A stretch of DNA of 64,000 nt, taken from the NCBI GenBank assembly GCA_017559955.1, contig JAFYPQ010000006.1, forward strand, positions 1 to 64,000. The letters are read 5' to 3'. A program made the translations under genes and the position numbers. The notes beneath the pieces were generated by a model. That model did no database searches and was not told the origin of the DNA. It saw nothing but the letters and a program-made list of their open reading frames with translations. This DNA is from Bacteroidales bacterium (GTDB taxonomy: Bacteria; Bacteroidota; Bacteroidia; Bacteroidales; G3-4614). Shown piece by piece: positions 37,250 through 49,326 of the stretch; position 1 is the first letter of the stretch, and every line of letters starts with the position of its first letter.

Positions 37250-37771
37250 TTACCATCCAAAAGCCTCATCATTCATCCATTTGCCCTGAGCCTTTAAAAC
37301 CTCTTCAATAACCTCTCTTACGCAACCTTCTCCGCCATTTCGTGATGAGATAAAAGTTGCAGACTCTTTAATTTCTGTTGCGGCATCGTAAGGAGAGCAA
37401 GGAAGACCTACCACTTTCATAATTTCATAATCAGGAATATCGTCTCCCATATATAATATCTCCTCATCTTTTAAATGAAATTGGTCTCGAAACTCTTTAT
37501 AAGTGGGTAGCTTTTTACTAATCGACATATATATATATTTAACGCCTAATCCTTTATACCTCTCATATATAGCTCGTGAGTGGCCTCCTGTAATGATAGC
37601 AATCTTATAGCCTAACTTTACAGCCAATTGAATAGCATAGCCATCTTTAATATTAACCATTCTCATAGGTTCACCCGAAGGATGAAGAGTAATTATCGAC
37701 GGAGAAAGAACTCCATCTACATCAAACACGAATGATTTAATTTTAGTTAGGTCATAATTAATCTTACTCAT
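37250..37771 (-). CDS. kdsC: KdsC-type HAD phosphatase
   Basis: A 173-residue HAD phosphatase that removes phosphate from KDO 8-phosphate on the way to lipopolysaccharide KDO. The nucleophile motif is [12 protein letters not shown], motif II lies in [12 protein letters not shown], and the metal-binding motif is [14 protein letters not shown]. No cap domain is present, as expected. It lies between DUF2520 (6-base gap) and maf. Confidence 0.85.
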   Translation of the reverse strand: MSKINYDLTKIKSFVFDVDGVLSPSIITLHPSGEPMRMVNIKDGYAIQLAVKLGYKIAIITGGHSRAIYERYKGLGVKYIYMSISKKLPTYKEFRDQFHLKDEEILYMGDDIPDYEIMKVVGLPCSPYDAATEIKESATFISSRNGGEGCVREVIEEVLKAQGKWMNDEAFGW

Positions 37772-37777
37772 AATATT

Positions 37778-38548
37778 CTATTCTTTATAACTATCAGCAA
37801 TGCTGTTACTTAGTACTTTGTATATCTCTTTATATTTTGAAGAAGAAATAGATTTCAAATGATTATTTATAACATCAGTATCTCCTCTGCGTGCAGGACC
37901 TGTTTGTGCATCGTGAGGATTAATTTCAGTAATTTTCTTTGTAGTCTCTTCAATTAAAGGTATCAGAGTCGAAAATTCTATACCATTTTCTCTTAATATT
38001 TGAGATGATATATCGTAGCAATGATTAACAAAGTTACACGCAAAAACAGCAGCAATGTGCATAATTTTTCTTCTTTCAGAATCTGCTTGAATAACAGTAT
38101 CAGATATTTTTTTTGCAAAACTCTCTATCTCAATTAAAGTGGAGAGGTTATTAGCTTCAACAAACAGAGGAACTTTATTAAAGACAATCTCTCTCTCTCT
38201 TGAAAATGTTTGTAATGGATATAGTACTCCATATTTTTGGCTATACCCGTCAAAAACATCTATGTTAACACCTCCCGATGTATGAACTATAATTGAATTA
38301 AAATCCTTTAAATGTTCAACAACATTTTTAATAGCATTATCTTTAATCGATATTATAATTAAATCAATATTACGTTCTATCTTATAAATATCATCAACAG
38401 CCTCGGCATTAACACGTTTGGCAAGAGTAGTACAATTGTCAAGAGTGGGAGAGTATATATTTTTTATGTTTACTCCCGCCTTAAATATAGCTATTGCCAA
38501 ATGTGTAGCTACATTTCCCGAACCAATTATTGCAACACTCTTAATCAT
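37778..38548 (-). CDS. Rossmann-like/DUF2520 domain protein
   Basis: A 256-residue oxidoreductase-like protein. I start it at MIKSVAIIGSGN (38548) because the 27 residues before that in the longer frame overlap the nitroreductase gene and do not look like coding sequence. An NAD(P)-binding motif AIIGSGNVATHLAIAI opens the protein, and a C-terminal helical DUF2520 domain ends it, including HDAQTGPARRGD, which is diagnostic for the family. Function is unknown; some members are thought to act on pantothenate or peptide substrates, but I make no assignment. It abuts the nitroreductase gene. Confidence 0.85.
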   Translation of the reverse strand: MIKSVAIIGSGNVATHLAIAIFKAGVNIKNIYSPTLDNCTTLAKRVNAEAVDDIYKIERNIDLIIISIKDNAIKNVVEHLKDFNSIIVHTSGGVNIDVFDGYSQKYGVLYPLQTFSREREIVFNKVPLFVEANNLSTLIEIESFAKKISDTVIQADSERRKIMHIAAVFACNFVNHCYDISSQILRENGIEFSTLIPLIEETTKKITEINPHDAQTGPARRGDTDVINNHLKSISSSKYKEIYKVLSNSIADSYKE

Positions 38549-38549
38549 A

Positions 38550-39077
38550 TTACCATTTTCCAATATGCACCTTTTCCCACTTAGTTTTATCTGGGTCATA
38601 AGGTTTGCGTTCTTCATCTTTGTATCCAAAAGTAATTACCGATAAAATTGCAAACTGCTCTGGAATACCAAACATTTCTCGAACATACTCTTCCGATGAA
38701 ACGCCATCTTGTGTGAAACGCTCTCTAACTTGAATCCAACAACTACCAAGACCTAAATCTGCTGCTTGTAATTGCATAATTATAGATGCAATTGATGCAT
38801 CTTCAACCCAAACATCGCTTTTAGTTGTATCGGCTGCAACGACAACAGCCAACTTACATCCTGCAATAGGGCGAGCACCATGCTCTTTGCATAACGACAA
38901 TTTTTCTAAATCATCTTTCTCCTCAACAACAATAAACTCCCAACCCATAGTTGATTTTGACGATGGAGAAACTAATGCAGCTTCAAGAATAAGTTTAACA
39001 TCTTCAGCTTTTAACTCTTGATCTTTATATTTTCTATAACTTCTTCTATTAAGAAGTAATTGGTGAAAATCTTTCAT
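38550..39077 (-). CDS. Nitroreductase family protein
   Basis: A 175-residue FMN-dependent nitroreductase. I start it at MKDFHQLLLNRRSYRKYKD (39077), since the 17 residues before it are not family-like. FMN-binding features include RRSYRKY at about 9-15, AALVSPSSKSTMGWEF, and LGSCWIQVRERF. It can reduce nitroaromatics, quinones or flavin. First gene of the nitroreductase-DUF2520-kdsC-maf run; a TATCTTCG-type -7 element lies near 39106. Confidence 0.88.
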   Translation of the reverse strand: MKDFHQLLLNRRSYRKYKDQELKAEDVKLILEAALVSPSSKSTMGWEFIVVEEKDDLEKLSLCKEHGARPIAGCKLAVVVAADTTKSDVWVEDASIASIIMQLQAADLGLGSCWIQVRERFTQDGVSSEEYVREMFGIPEQFAILSVITFGYKDEERKPYDPDKTKWEKVHIGKW

Positions 39078-39204
39078 TTTTATTAAATTAAAAATTTGAC
39101 ATACGAAGATATAACAATTATTTTTCATTTCAATAAAGCTGTTAAATAAAATATAATTGCATACATATATAATATGTAGCCCTAAGTTACGTTATTAAAA
39201 ATGA

Positions 39205-41625
39205 ATGAATAGATTAAGGTCTCTCATATTATTTACGTTAATATTTGTTTCTGCTGTTGTTGAAGCAAAGCGTTTTACTGTTTCGGGCAAGGTGGTTGAC
39301 GAAGCAAACGAGCCTATGGAGTTTGTTTCGGTAAGAATATCCGGGACAATGATTGGCGGGTTAACCAATGAAAAAGGTCTCTTTTCTTTAGAATCTCCCT
39401 CTAAAGATACCGCAGAAATAGTAATATCATACTTAGGATACGAAACAATTAAACGTCGCTTAATTGAACCTGAAGGAGAAATAAAACTAAACGTACGATT
39501 ATATCAGAAAGATAGTTCATTGGGCGAGGTATCGGTGAGTGAATTCAGAAAACAGACATCGACATTAGAGTATCTCGATGCTGACGATCTTCGACTTATG
39601 CCCGACGCAACAGGAGGGAGCATAGAGGCACTACTTACAACTATGCCGGGTGTACATTCAAATAACGAACTCAGCACACAATACTCAGTTCGAGGTGGAA
39701 ACTATGATGAAAACCTTGTTTATATTAATGGTATTGAGGTGTATCGACCACTCACTATCCGTTCGGGTCAACAAGAGGGATTAAGTATAATTAATCCCGA
39801 TTTAGTCGGTTCGGTCGGTTTCTCATCGGGAGGATTTGCAAGTGAATATGGCGATAAAATGTCTTCGGTGTTAGATATAACATATCGCAAGCCACAAAAG
39901 GCAGTAGAGGGAGCTATATCAGGAAGTTTAATGGGTACAAGTGTATCGGTCGGAAGCAAAATTAAAAATTTTACACAACTACACGGATTTCGTTTTAAGA
40001 AAAATTCTCTACTTCTCGGTTCGTTAGATACAAAAGGAGAATATGACCCCTCATTTATCGACTATCAAACCTATATGACATATAAGTTTAACAATAAATG
40101 GTCGGTATCGTTGTTGGGAAATATATCACAAAACAAATATAATTTTACACCACAAGAGCGAACAACAAGTTACGGCACATACGCAACAGTTACCGAATTC
40201 AAAGTATATTTTGATGGTATGGAACGTGATAAATTCCAGTCATACTTTGGAGCCTTTACAGTTGATTATATACCCGCAAATCATACAAAGCTCACACTTA
40301 TGGGTTCGGCATTCACAACAAATGAGGAGATACGTTACGATATAAGCGGAGAATATTGGTTAAGTGAACTCGATGCAGCAATAAATGAAGGAGAACCTGT
40401 AAATGCAGGCACATTAGGTTACGGAGCATATCGTGAGCATGCAAATAACAAATTGAATGCTGCAGTGTATGCTGTATCCCTAAAAGGTGTATCTAAATTA
40501 AAAAAGAATAACGAACTGCACTATGGCGTAACATATCAATACGAACGTATTAAAGATAGGGTAAGAGAGTGGGAAACACGTGATTCTGCAGGATATACAT
40601 TACCTCATTCCGGAAGTGGAATCGATTTGATATCAAGCATAACATCACATCAAGACGTAAAATCAAATCGAATATCGGCGTACGTTCAAGATACATATCG
40701 ATTACGTTGCAATGCCGGAAGTTTTACATTTACAGGAGGAGTAAGAGCCTCATATTGGGATTTTAACAATGAGTTTATTGTTAGTCCACGTGCATCTGTG
40801 GCATATATCCCATCGTTTCAAGAACGTTTAACGTTCCGATTTGCAACAGGCGTATATTATCAAGCACCATTCTACAAAGAACTGCGAGACACAATCCGAG
40901 ATAGTAGAAATAACGTAATAGTTCAACTTGATAAAAACATAAAATCTCAACAATCTATACATTTTATATTGGGAAGCGATTTTACATTTAAGTTGGCAAA
41001 CCGACCATTTAAATTTACAGCCGAAGCATATTATAAAATTCTTAATAACTTAATACCATACGAAGTTGATAATCTAAGTATATGGTATCGCAATGGTAAT
41101 AGTTCGCATGGTTATGCAACAGGATTAGATTTAAAACTATTTGGAGAATTTGTTCCAGGAGTAGATTCTTGGATAGGTTTTTCCCTTATGAGTACCCAGG
41201 AGTATATAAACGGAATAAAAGTGCCACGTCCAACCGATCAACGCTATGCCTTTACTCTTTTCTTCCAGGACTATATACCCAAATTCCCACGCTTTAAAGT
41301 AAACTTAAGAGCAATTGTAGCAGATGGTCTGCCACAATCGGCACCACGCAAGGGAAGAGAAGATGGGTGGTTTAGAACACCTGCATATAAACGATTAGAT
41401 ATTGGAGCATCGTGTATGCTTGCAGGAGGTAACGACAGAGTAATGAAACGCCGTTTCTTTAAAGAGTTACACAGCATTTGGTTGAGTTTTGATGTACTGA
41501 ACCTATTAGATATAACCAACGTAAACTCATACTATTGGGTTACCGATATCTATAATCAACAAAGTGCCGTACCCAACTATCTTACCCGCCGACAATTCAA
41601 TATAAAACTTTCCGTGGATTTTTAG
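39205..41625 (+). CDS. TonB-dependent outer-membrane receptor
   Basis: An 806-residue outer-membrane receptor: signal peptide (about 1-22), CarboxypepD_reg-like domain (about 24-105, VSGKVVDEANEPMEFVSV and LSYLGYE-type end), plug domain (about 115-220, with TMPGVHSNNELSTQYSVRGGNYDENLVYINGIEVY), and a 22-strand barrel to the terminal aromatic Phe. No SusD partner gene follows, so it is a standalone receptor, not a polysaccharide-utilisation pair. Ligand unknown. The start at 39205 gives a good signal peptide. Confidence 0.92.
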   Translation: MNRLRSLILFTLIFVSAVVEAKRFTVSGKVVDEANEPMEFVSVRISGTMIGGLTNEKGLFSLESPSKDTAEIVISYLGYETIKRRLIEPEGEIKLNVRLYQKDSSLGEVSVSEFRKQTSTLEYLDADDLRLMPDATGGSIEALLTTMPGVHSNNELSTQYSVRGGNYDENLVYINGIEVYRPLTIRSGQQEGLSIINPDLVGSVGFSSGGFASEYGDKMSSVLDITYRKPQKAVEGAISGSLMGTSVSVGSKIKNFTQLHGFRFKKNSLLLGSLDTKGEYDPSFIDYQTYMTYKFNNKWSVSLLGNISQNKYNFTPQERTTSYGTYATVTEFKVYFDGMERDKFQSYFGAFTVDYIPANHTKLTLMGSAFTTNEEIRYDISGEYWLSELDAAINEGEPVNAGTLGYGAYREHANNKLNAAVYAVSLKGVSKLKKNNELHYGVTYQYERIKDRVREWETRDSAGYTLPHSGSGIDLISSITSHQDVKSNRISAYVQDTYRLRCNAGSFTFTGGVRASYWDFNNEFIVSPRASVAYIPSFQERLTFRFATGVYYQAPFYKELRDTIRDSRNNVIVQLDKNIKSQQSIHFILGSDFTFKLANRPFKFTAEAYYKILNNLIPYEVDNLSIWYRNGNSSHGYATGLDLKLFGEFVPGVDSWIGFSLMSTQEYINGIKVPRPTDQRYAFTLFFQDYIPKFPRFKVNLRAIVADGLPQSAPRKGREDGWFRTPAYKRLDIGASCMLAGGNDRVMKRRFFKELHSIWLSFDVLNLLDITNVNSYYWVTDIYNQQSAVPNYLTRRQFNIKLSVDF

Positions 41626-41758
41626 AATAGAAAAACTTAAATTGATTGAGTTGAGCTATTTAAATAAATAAAATTATTGTTGTCCGATAAAATTATTTTA
41701 TCGCCTTAATATTTAAATAGGTTTATTTGTTGTATCTTTACAAAATAATTAGGTTTAA

Positions 41759-43774
<2,016 letters not shown>

Positions 43775-43893
43775 ATAAAAGCAATATATTAATTTCAAAT
43801 AGTTAATAATTCTCCTTAATAATATTTAATTTGTTATAGTAAAAGTAGAAATATTTTACTATCTTCGCAACTTAAAATATTCGAAAGACCTTT

Positions 43894-44787
43894 ATGGAGA
43901 GAATTAATTTAAAAGGATTGGGTGTTGCGTTGATAACGCCATTTAAGGAAGATGACTCTATCGACTACGCTGCACTCGGTAAACTTATAGAACATTTAAT
44001 ACAAAACAGCATAGATTATCTTGTTGTACTTGGTACAACAGCCGAAACTCCAACTTTATCAACTGAAGAGAAGAAGGAAGTTGTTACGTTCGTTAAGCAA
44101 AGAGTCAATGGCAGAATCCCCATTGTCCTTGGTGTCGGTGGTAATTGCACAAACAGTGTTGTATCACAATTAAAAACTGACGATTTCGAAGGAATTGATG
44201 CAATATTAAGTGTTGTTCCATACTACAATAAACCATCACAAGAGGGCATATATCAACACTACAAAGCCATTGCCGAAGCTACTGAATTACCAATCATATT
44301 GTATAATGTTCCAGGCAGAACAGGGGTAAATATGACAGCAGAAACTACATTGCGTTTAGCTCGTGAATTCAGCAATGTAGTAGCAATTAAAGAGGCATCG
44401 GGGAATATCGTTCAAATGGATGATATCATTAAAAACAAACCTGCCGATTTTATGGTAATTTCGGGTGATGATGGAATTACATTCCCACTTATTACATTAG
44501 GTGCTGTTGGTGTTATATCGGTAATCGGTAATGCATTTCCCAAAGAGTTTGGACGTATGGTGCGTTTGGCTCTTAATGGAGATTATGATAGTGCATTAAG
44601 AATTCATCACGAATTTACCGAACTATTTTCGCTTTTATTTGTAGATGGAAATCCTGCAGGGGTAAAAGCTATGTTAAACGCAATGGGATATATCGATAAC
44701 AAATTAAGATTACCATTAGTCCCAACCCGTATCACTACATACGAAAAGATGCGAGTTGTTTTAGATAACTTAAATATAAAATGCTAA
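43894..44787 (+). CDS. dapA: 4-hydroxy-tetrahydrodipicolinate synthase
   Basis: Condenses pyruvate and aspartate semialdehyde in lysine/diaminopimelate synthesis. The 297-residue TIM-barrel protein has ALITPFKEDDSID, GTTAETPTLS (active-site Thr pair; the usual GTTGE is TTAE here), YYNKPSQEG, YNVPGRTG and the Schiff-base lysine in AIKEASG (about residue 166). A TATCTTCG -7 element lies at 43860-43867. DUF4293 follows at 12 bases. Confidence 0.96.
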   Translation: MERINLKGLGVALITPFKEDDSIDYAALGKLIEHLIQNSIDYLVVLGTTAETPTLSTEEKKEVVTFVKQRVNGRIPIVLGVGGNCTNSVVSQLKTDDFEGIDAILSVVPYYNKPSQEGIYQHYKAIAEATELPIILYNVPGRTGVNMTAETTLRLAREFSNVVAIKEASGNIVQMDDIIKNKPADFMVISGDDGITFPLITLGAVGVISVIGNAFPKEFGRMVRLALNGDYDSALRIHHEFTELFSLLFVDGNPAGVKAMLNAMGYIDNKLRLPLVPTRITTYEKMRVVLDNLNIKC

Positions 44788-44799
44788 TAATTTAAAATT

Positions 44800-45273
44800 A
44801 TGATTCAAAGAATTCAAACCGTATATCTGTTTTTAGCATCAGCAGTAATGGTGCTGATAAATTGGTTGCCATTAGTGAAATTTACTATCAAAAACAATGA
44901 AACAGAAAATTTAGTCGATTTTACAACTTTTGGTATTGAAAATAATATTAATGATGTTGCCATATACGTAACAACATATCCAATTGCAATAATAACATTT
45001 TTAACAGCAGTTTTATCATTTATTGCAATATTTATGTACAAAAACCGTACTAAACAAAAGAATGTTGCATTAATATCTCTATTTTTATCATTAATGTTTT
45101 ATGCAATATTTATAATTTACTGGTGGTACTTGAAAGATTTTATCTCAACTACACAAACAACTATATCATACGGATTAGCAATTCCGGCTGTATCACTAAT
45201 ATTAAATATGCTTGCAGCAAAAGCAATTAATGCCGATGAGAAATTAGTTCGTTCAGCAGATAGAATTAGATAA
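44800..45273 (+). CDS. DUF4293 membrane protein
   Basis: A 157-residue polytopic membrane protein with about four membrane segments (near 6-22, 60-85, 90-115 and 120-145). It opens with IQRIQTVYLFLASAVMVLINWLP, characteristic of DUF4293, a Bacteroidetes family of unknown role. It is 12 bases after dapA and shares its terminator. Confidence 0.85.
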   Translation: MIQRIQTVYLFLASAVMVLINWLPLVKFTIKNNETENLVDFTTFGIENNINDVAIYVTTYPIAIITFLTAVLSFIAIFMYKNRTKQKNVALISLFLSLMFYAIFIIYWWYLKDFISTTQTTISYGLAIPAVSLILNMLAAKAINADEKLVRSADRIR

Positions 45274-45294
45274 TAATAATCAGCAAATATCTTC

Positions 45295-45332
45295 AAGAGA
45301 CTGTGTCAAATTTAAATTTGGTTCAGTCTCTT
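45295..45332 (+). terminator. Terminator after dapA-DUF4293
   Basis: AAGAGACTG pairs with CAGTCTCTT; the inner part also has CAAATTT/AAATTTG. The stem is followed by TTATTGTTT. Confidence 0.8.
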
Positions 45333-45485
45333 TATTGTTTGTAGAAATCGATAAATACAAGACATTGAAATTTAGGCCTCTCTTTTTCTTATTATATATA
45401 ATGTAAAATATTGAAAAACTCATATTTTTTCGTATCTTCGCCAAATAAATAACAGAGCAAATCATAATCTTTAATGTTAATAAAT

Positions 45486-47990
45486 ATGAACTACAAGAAA
45501 TTTAGGAATGCGGTAATGCTATTAATGCTTTCTCCTATTATGGTTTTTGCAAATCCAAGAACTGAAACATTATTAGAGAAGGGATGGCGTTTTACTCGTG
45601 AAGACAACGAACAGTTCTCAGAAACAAACTATGCCGATAAAAAATGGCAAGAGGTACGTGTCCCACACGATTGGGCTATATACGGTCCGTTTAGTATTGA
45701 TAACGACAAACAAAATGTTGCTATTACTCAAGATGGACAAAAAGAGGCAATGGAGCACGCTGGTCGTACAGGCGGATTACCTTTTGTTGGTCCGGGTTGG
45801 TATCGTATATCATTCGATATACCCGAGTTTAAAGAAGGAAAAAAATGTACAATCATTTTTGACGGAGCAATGAGTCATGCCGAGGTGTATATTAATGGCG
45901 TAAAAGCAACATCTCGCCCTTATGGATACACTTCGTTTAATGTTGACGCAACCCCATTTATACAAGAAGGGGAAACAGTCTCTTTAGCTGTTCGTCTCGA
46001 AAATTTAATTGAGAGTTCTCGTTGGTATCCTGGAGCAGGACTTTACCGTAATGTTCATGTAGTTGTTACAGAAGATGCACACATTCCTGTGTATGGAACT
46101 CAAATTACCACACCTGTAATTGAAAGTGATTATGCAAAGGTAAATCTAAAAACAAAATTAGATATGCCGGCAGATAAATCCATCGAAAACTACAAAATTA
46201 AAACTCTAATTAAAGATGCTTCGGGCAATGTTGTAGCCTCAGACGTTAAGCATGGTTGTAAATTTGACGGAGGACTATTTGAGCAAAATATTGTTGTAGA
46301 GTCTCCCGAACTTTGGACATTAGACAATCCGGTGTTATATACAGCCGAATCGACCATCTATGAAGGAAGTAAAATTAAAGATGAATATTCAACAACTTTT
46401 GGTTTTAGAACTATTAAAATAATACCTAACAAAGGTTTTTATTTAAATGGCGAACTTACAAAATTTAAAGGTGTATGTAATCACCACGATTTAGGACCTC
46501 TTGGTGGTATAGCAAATGAAGCAGGAATTCGTCGTCAAGTACGCATATTAAAAGATATGGGATGTAATGCTATTCGTACATCTCACAATATGCCGGCTCC
46601 CGAGCTTGTAAAAGCTTGTGATGAGATGGGTATGATGTTAATGCTTGAATCTTTTGACGAATGGGTAACTCCAAAAGTTAAAAACGGATATAATACGATG
46701 TGGGACGAATGGGTTGAAAAAGATCTTGTAAACCTAATTCATCAATATCGCAACAACCCCAGTGTTGTAATGTGGTGTATCGGAAACGAAGTCCCCGATC
46801 AATGGAAACCCGAGCAAGGTCCTAAACTATCACGATATTTACAAGACATTTGCCACAGAGAAGATCCTACACGCCCCGTAACACAAGGTATGGATGCACC
46901 CGATGCAGTAGTAAACAACAATATGGCTGCTGTAATGGATGTAGCTGGATTTAACTATCGACCCCATAAATACATTGAAAATTATAGCAAACTTCCACAA
47001 CAAATTATTCTTGGTAGCGAAACAGCTTCAACTTTGAGTTCTCGTGGAGTATATAAATTCCCTGTTGTTCGTCGTTCGATGCATAAATACGAAGATCATC
47101 AAGCATCGTCATATGATGTTGAGCATTGCGGATGGTCAAACCTGCCAGAAGACGATTGGATTCAACACGATGATTTAGAGTATTGCATTGGAGAGTTTGT
47201 ATGGACAGGATTTGATTATTTAGGCGAGCCTACACCATATTACTCAGATTGGCCAAGCCACTCATCATTGTTTGGAATAATCGACTTAGCGGGATTACCA
47301 AAAGACAGATATTATCTATATCGTAGCCATTGGAATAAAGATGAAGAAACTCTTCACATATTACCACACTGGAATTGGAGTGGTAGAGAAGGAGAAATAA
47401 CACCCATCTTTGTATATACAAACTATCCTACAGCCGAGCTATTCATTAATGGAAAGAGCCAAGGCAAACGTACAAAGGATATGAGCATAAATGTATATAA
47501 CAGTGCCGATTCGGCATCTGCTGCCGACCTTAAACGTCTTGCTCGTTATCGTTTGATGTGGATGGATACTAAATATGAACCGGGAACTGTTAAAGTTGTG
47601 GCATATGACAATGATGGAAATGCAGTAGCAGAGAAATCTATTTGTACAGCAGGGCAACCTTACAAAATTGACTTAATTGCCGATCGCACCGAAATTACTG
47701 CAGATGGTAAAGACCTCTCATTCATTACTGTAAAAGTTGTAGATAAAAAAGGAAATTTATGTCCCTTAGCTGCAAATCAAATATCATTCAAGGTTAAAGG
47801 TAATGGTAATTATGTTGCAGGAGCAAATGGAGACCCAACATCGCTTGAATCGTTCCAAGAGCCTACAATGAAAGTATTTAACGGAATGATGATAGCAATA
47901 GTTTCATCTAATGAAATTCCTGGAGAGATAATAGTTGAAGCAACTGCAAAAGGTTTAAAAAAAGGTACAGTAACAATTATAGGAAAGTAA
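45486..47990 (+). CDS. Glycoside hydrolase family 2 protein
   Basis: An 834-residue exported glycosidase, probably a beta-galactosidase or related GH2 enzyme. A signal peptide (NYKKFRNAVMLLMLSPIMVFA) leads to a sugar-binding jelly roll (about 25-210), an Ig-like domain, and a TIM barrel. The acid/base glutamate lies in WCIGNEVPDQ and the nucleophile in LGSETASTL. The C-terminal part after about residue 610 has Ig-like/DUF4982-type domains. An upstream in-frame ATG at 45474 would add four residues. A TATCTTCG -7 element lies at 45433-45440. Substrate not determined. Confidence 0.92.
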   Translation: MNYKKFRNAVMLLMLSPIMVFANPRTETLLEKGWRFTREDNEQFSETNYADKKWQEVRVPHDWAIYGPFSIDNDKQNVAITQDGQKEAMEHAGRTGGLPFVGPGWYRISFDIPEFKEGKKCTIIFDGAMSHAEVYINGVKATSRPYGYTSFNVDATPFIQEGETVSLAVRLENLIESSRWYPGAGLYRNVHVVVTEDAHIPVYGTQITTPVIESDYAKVNLKTKLDMPADKSIENYKIKTLIKDASGNVVASDVKHGCKFDGGLFEQNIVVESPELWTLDNPVLYTAESTIYEGSKIKDEYSTTFGFRTIKIIPNKGFYLNGELTKFKGVCNHHDLGPLGGIANEAGIRRQVRILKDMGCNAIRTSHNMPAPELVKACDEMGMMLMLESFDEWVTPKVKNGYNTMWDEWVEKDLVNLIHQYRNNPSVVMWCIGNEVPDQWKPEQGPKLSRYLQDICHREDPTRPVTQGMDAPDAVVNNNMAAVMDVAGFNYRPHKYIENYSKLPQQIILGSETASTLSSRGVYKFPVVRRSMHKYEDHQASSYDVEHCGWSNLPEDDWIQHDDLEYCIGEFVWTGFDYLGEPTPYYSDWPSHSSLFGIIDLAGLPKDRYYLYRSHWNKDEETLHILPHWNWSGREGEITPIFVYTNYPTAELFINGKSQGKRTKDMSINVYNSADSASAADLKRLARYRLMWMDTKYEPGTVKVVAYDNDGNAVAEKSICTAGQPYKIDLIADRTEITADGKDLSFITVKVVDKKGNLCPLAANQISFKVKGNGNYVAGANGDPTSLESFQEPTMKVFNGMMIAIVSSNEIPGEIIVEATAKGLKKGTVTIIGK

Positions 47991-48009
47991 TTTAAATAAT
48001 GTTTATATT

Positions 48010-48042
48010 AAAGTGGCTGATATATTCGGCCACTTTTTTTTG
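48010..48042 (+). terminator. Terminator after the GH2 gene
   Basis: AAAGTGGC pairs with GCCACTTT around TGATATATTCG; eight Ts follow. Confidence 0.88.
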
Positions 48043-48114
48043 TTTTTATACATTTATCATATGCTCTCTTTGAAATCTTCGAGCAAGCATTATATTATTT
48101 CGCTCACTTATTTT

Positions 48115-48122
48115 TATCTTTG
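48115..48122 (+). promoter_or_regulatory. -7 promoter element for the FMN/iron-sulfur gene
   Basis: TATCTTTG matches TAnnTTTG, 29 bases before the start codon at 48151. Confidence 0.6.
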
Positions 48123-48150
48123 CCGAGAGAGAATCTAAAAATTACTCATA

Positions 48151-49272
48151 ATGAAAATTAGCACATCTGTTATTTCAAAATTATCTCAAATTACATTTCT
48201 ATTAATAGTTATACTTCTTATATGTATAATTTCAATCAATAGAGATAACAAACTTTTAGGAATTTCATTAGAAAATAATGTTACTAAAAATTGTGATAGC
48301 TCTATAATATATCAAAACAATAGTACAATTATAAACACAACAAATATTATCTCAGGGATAAAGGGTTTTGGAGGAGAAACACATTTAGAGATAATTATTA
48401 ATTCGGAAGGGAAAATAGAAGATGTAAAACCTTTAAAGAATTCCGAATCTCCACGATTTTTCAAAAGCTTAAAAGATAATGGTTTGTTTTCAGGATGGAA
48501 AGGATTGACGCCCGACGAAGCACTAACGAAAGATGTGGATGCTATTTCGGGAGCAACAATCTCTTCAAAAGCAGTAATAAAAACGTTCAACTCTGCAATG
48601 GAATATGTTATAGGAAATAAAATAGTTAAAAGTTCAACTCTTAAAGAGTATTTCACATTAAAAAACATACTTGCAATTTTAACCATAATAATTGCTGTTA
48701 TTGTGCCTGTTTTTGCTAAAAACAGAATTTTTAGATACATCCAGCTTGCAATAAACATTATAGTTCTCGGTATTTATTGTGGAACATTATTATCGCTATC
48801 GATGATTGTAAACTTCATCTCAAACGGATTTGACAATATCGATATCTTAATTCCTCTTATACTTATTATAGTTGCATTTATATTTCCTTTGTTTGGCAAA
48901 AAACAATATTATTGTTCTTGGATATGTCCATATGGCTCTTCACAAGAAATCATAAACAGCATATCGCCATTTAAAATAAAAATATCGCATAGAGTTAATG
49001 CCTTTCTTAAAACAATACAAAAAATATTGTGGTGTATAATTATGACAATGCTATGTTTTGGATTATATTTTAATATAATGGACTATGAAGCCCCGTCAAT
49101 ATTTATACTTAGTCAAACAAGTATTGTAGTAGTAATAATCGGATTTGCATTTTTAATATTATCTTTGTTTGTCAAACGTCCGTATTGTAAATATATTTGT
49201 CCGACAGGATATTTATTAAAGTTCGCCGAAAAGGACAAATATAATTCTAAGGCTAAAAAACAAGAGTATTAA
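48151..49272 (+). CDS. FMN-binding / 4Fe-4S NosR-NapH-like membrane protein
   Basis: A 373-residue protein with an N-terminal membrane segment (10-28), an FMN-binding domain (about 65-150) that has the flavinylation-type motif DAISGATISSKAV, then several membrane segments. Two short motifs CSWICPYGSSQE (about residue 254) and CKYICPTGYLL (about 350) resemble the NosR/NapH cysteine clusters, though each has only two cysteines. This suggests electron transfer through a covalently bound FMN, possibly to an extracytoplasmic partner. The partner is not in the window. An ApbE-type flavin transferase elsewhere would be needed. Confidence 0.75.
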   Translation: MKISTSVISKLSQITFLLIVILLICIISINRDNKLLGISLENNVTKNCDSSIIYQNNSTIINTTNIISGIKGFGGETHLEIIINSEGKIEDVKPLKNSESPRFFKSLKDNGLFSGWKGLTPDEALTKDVDAISGATISSKAVIKTFNSAMEYVIGNKIVKSSTLKEYFTLKNILAILTIIIAVIVPVFAKNRIFRYIQLAINIIVLGIYCGTLLSLSMIVNFISNGFDNIDILIPLILIIVAFIFPLFGKKQYYCSWICPYGSSQEIINSISPFKIKISHRVNAFLKTIQKILWCIIMTMLCFGLYFNIMDYEAPSIFILSQTSIVVVIIGFAFLILSLFVKRPYCKYICPTGYLLKFAEKDKYNSKAKKQEY

Positions 49273-49326
49273 ACTCCTTTCAAAAGGAAGAAATATATAT
49301 CAATAAAATATTAATATCATACATAT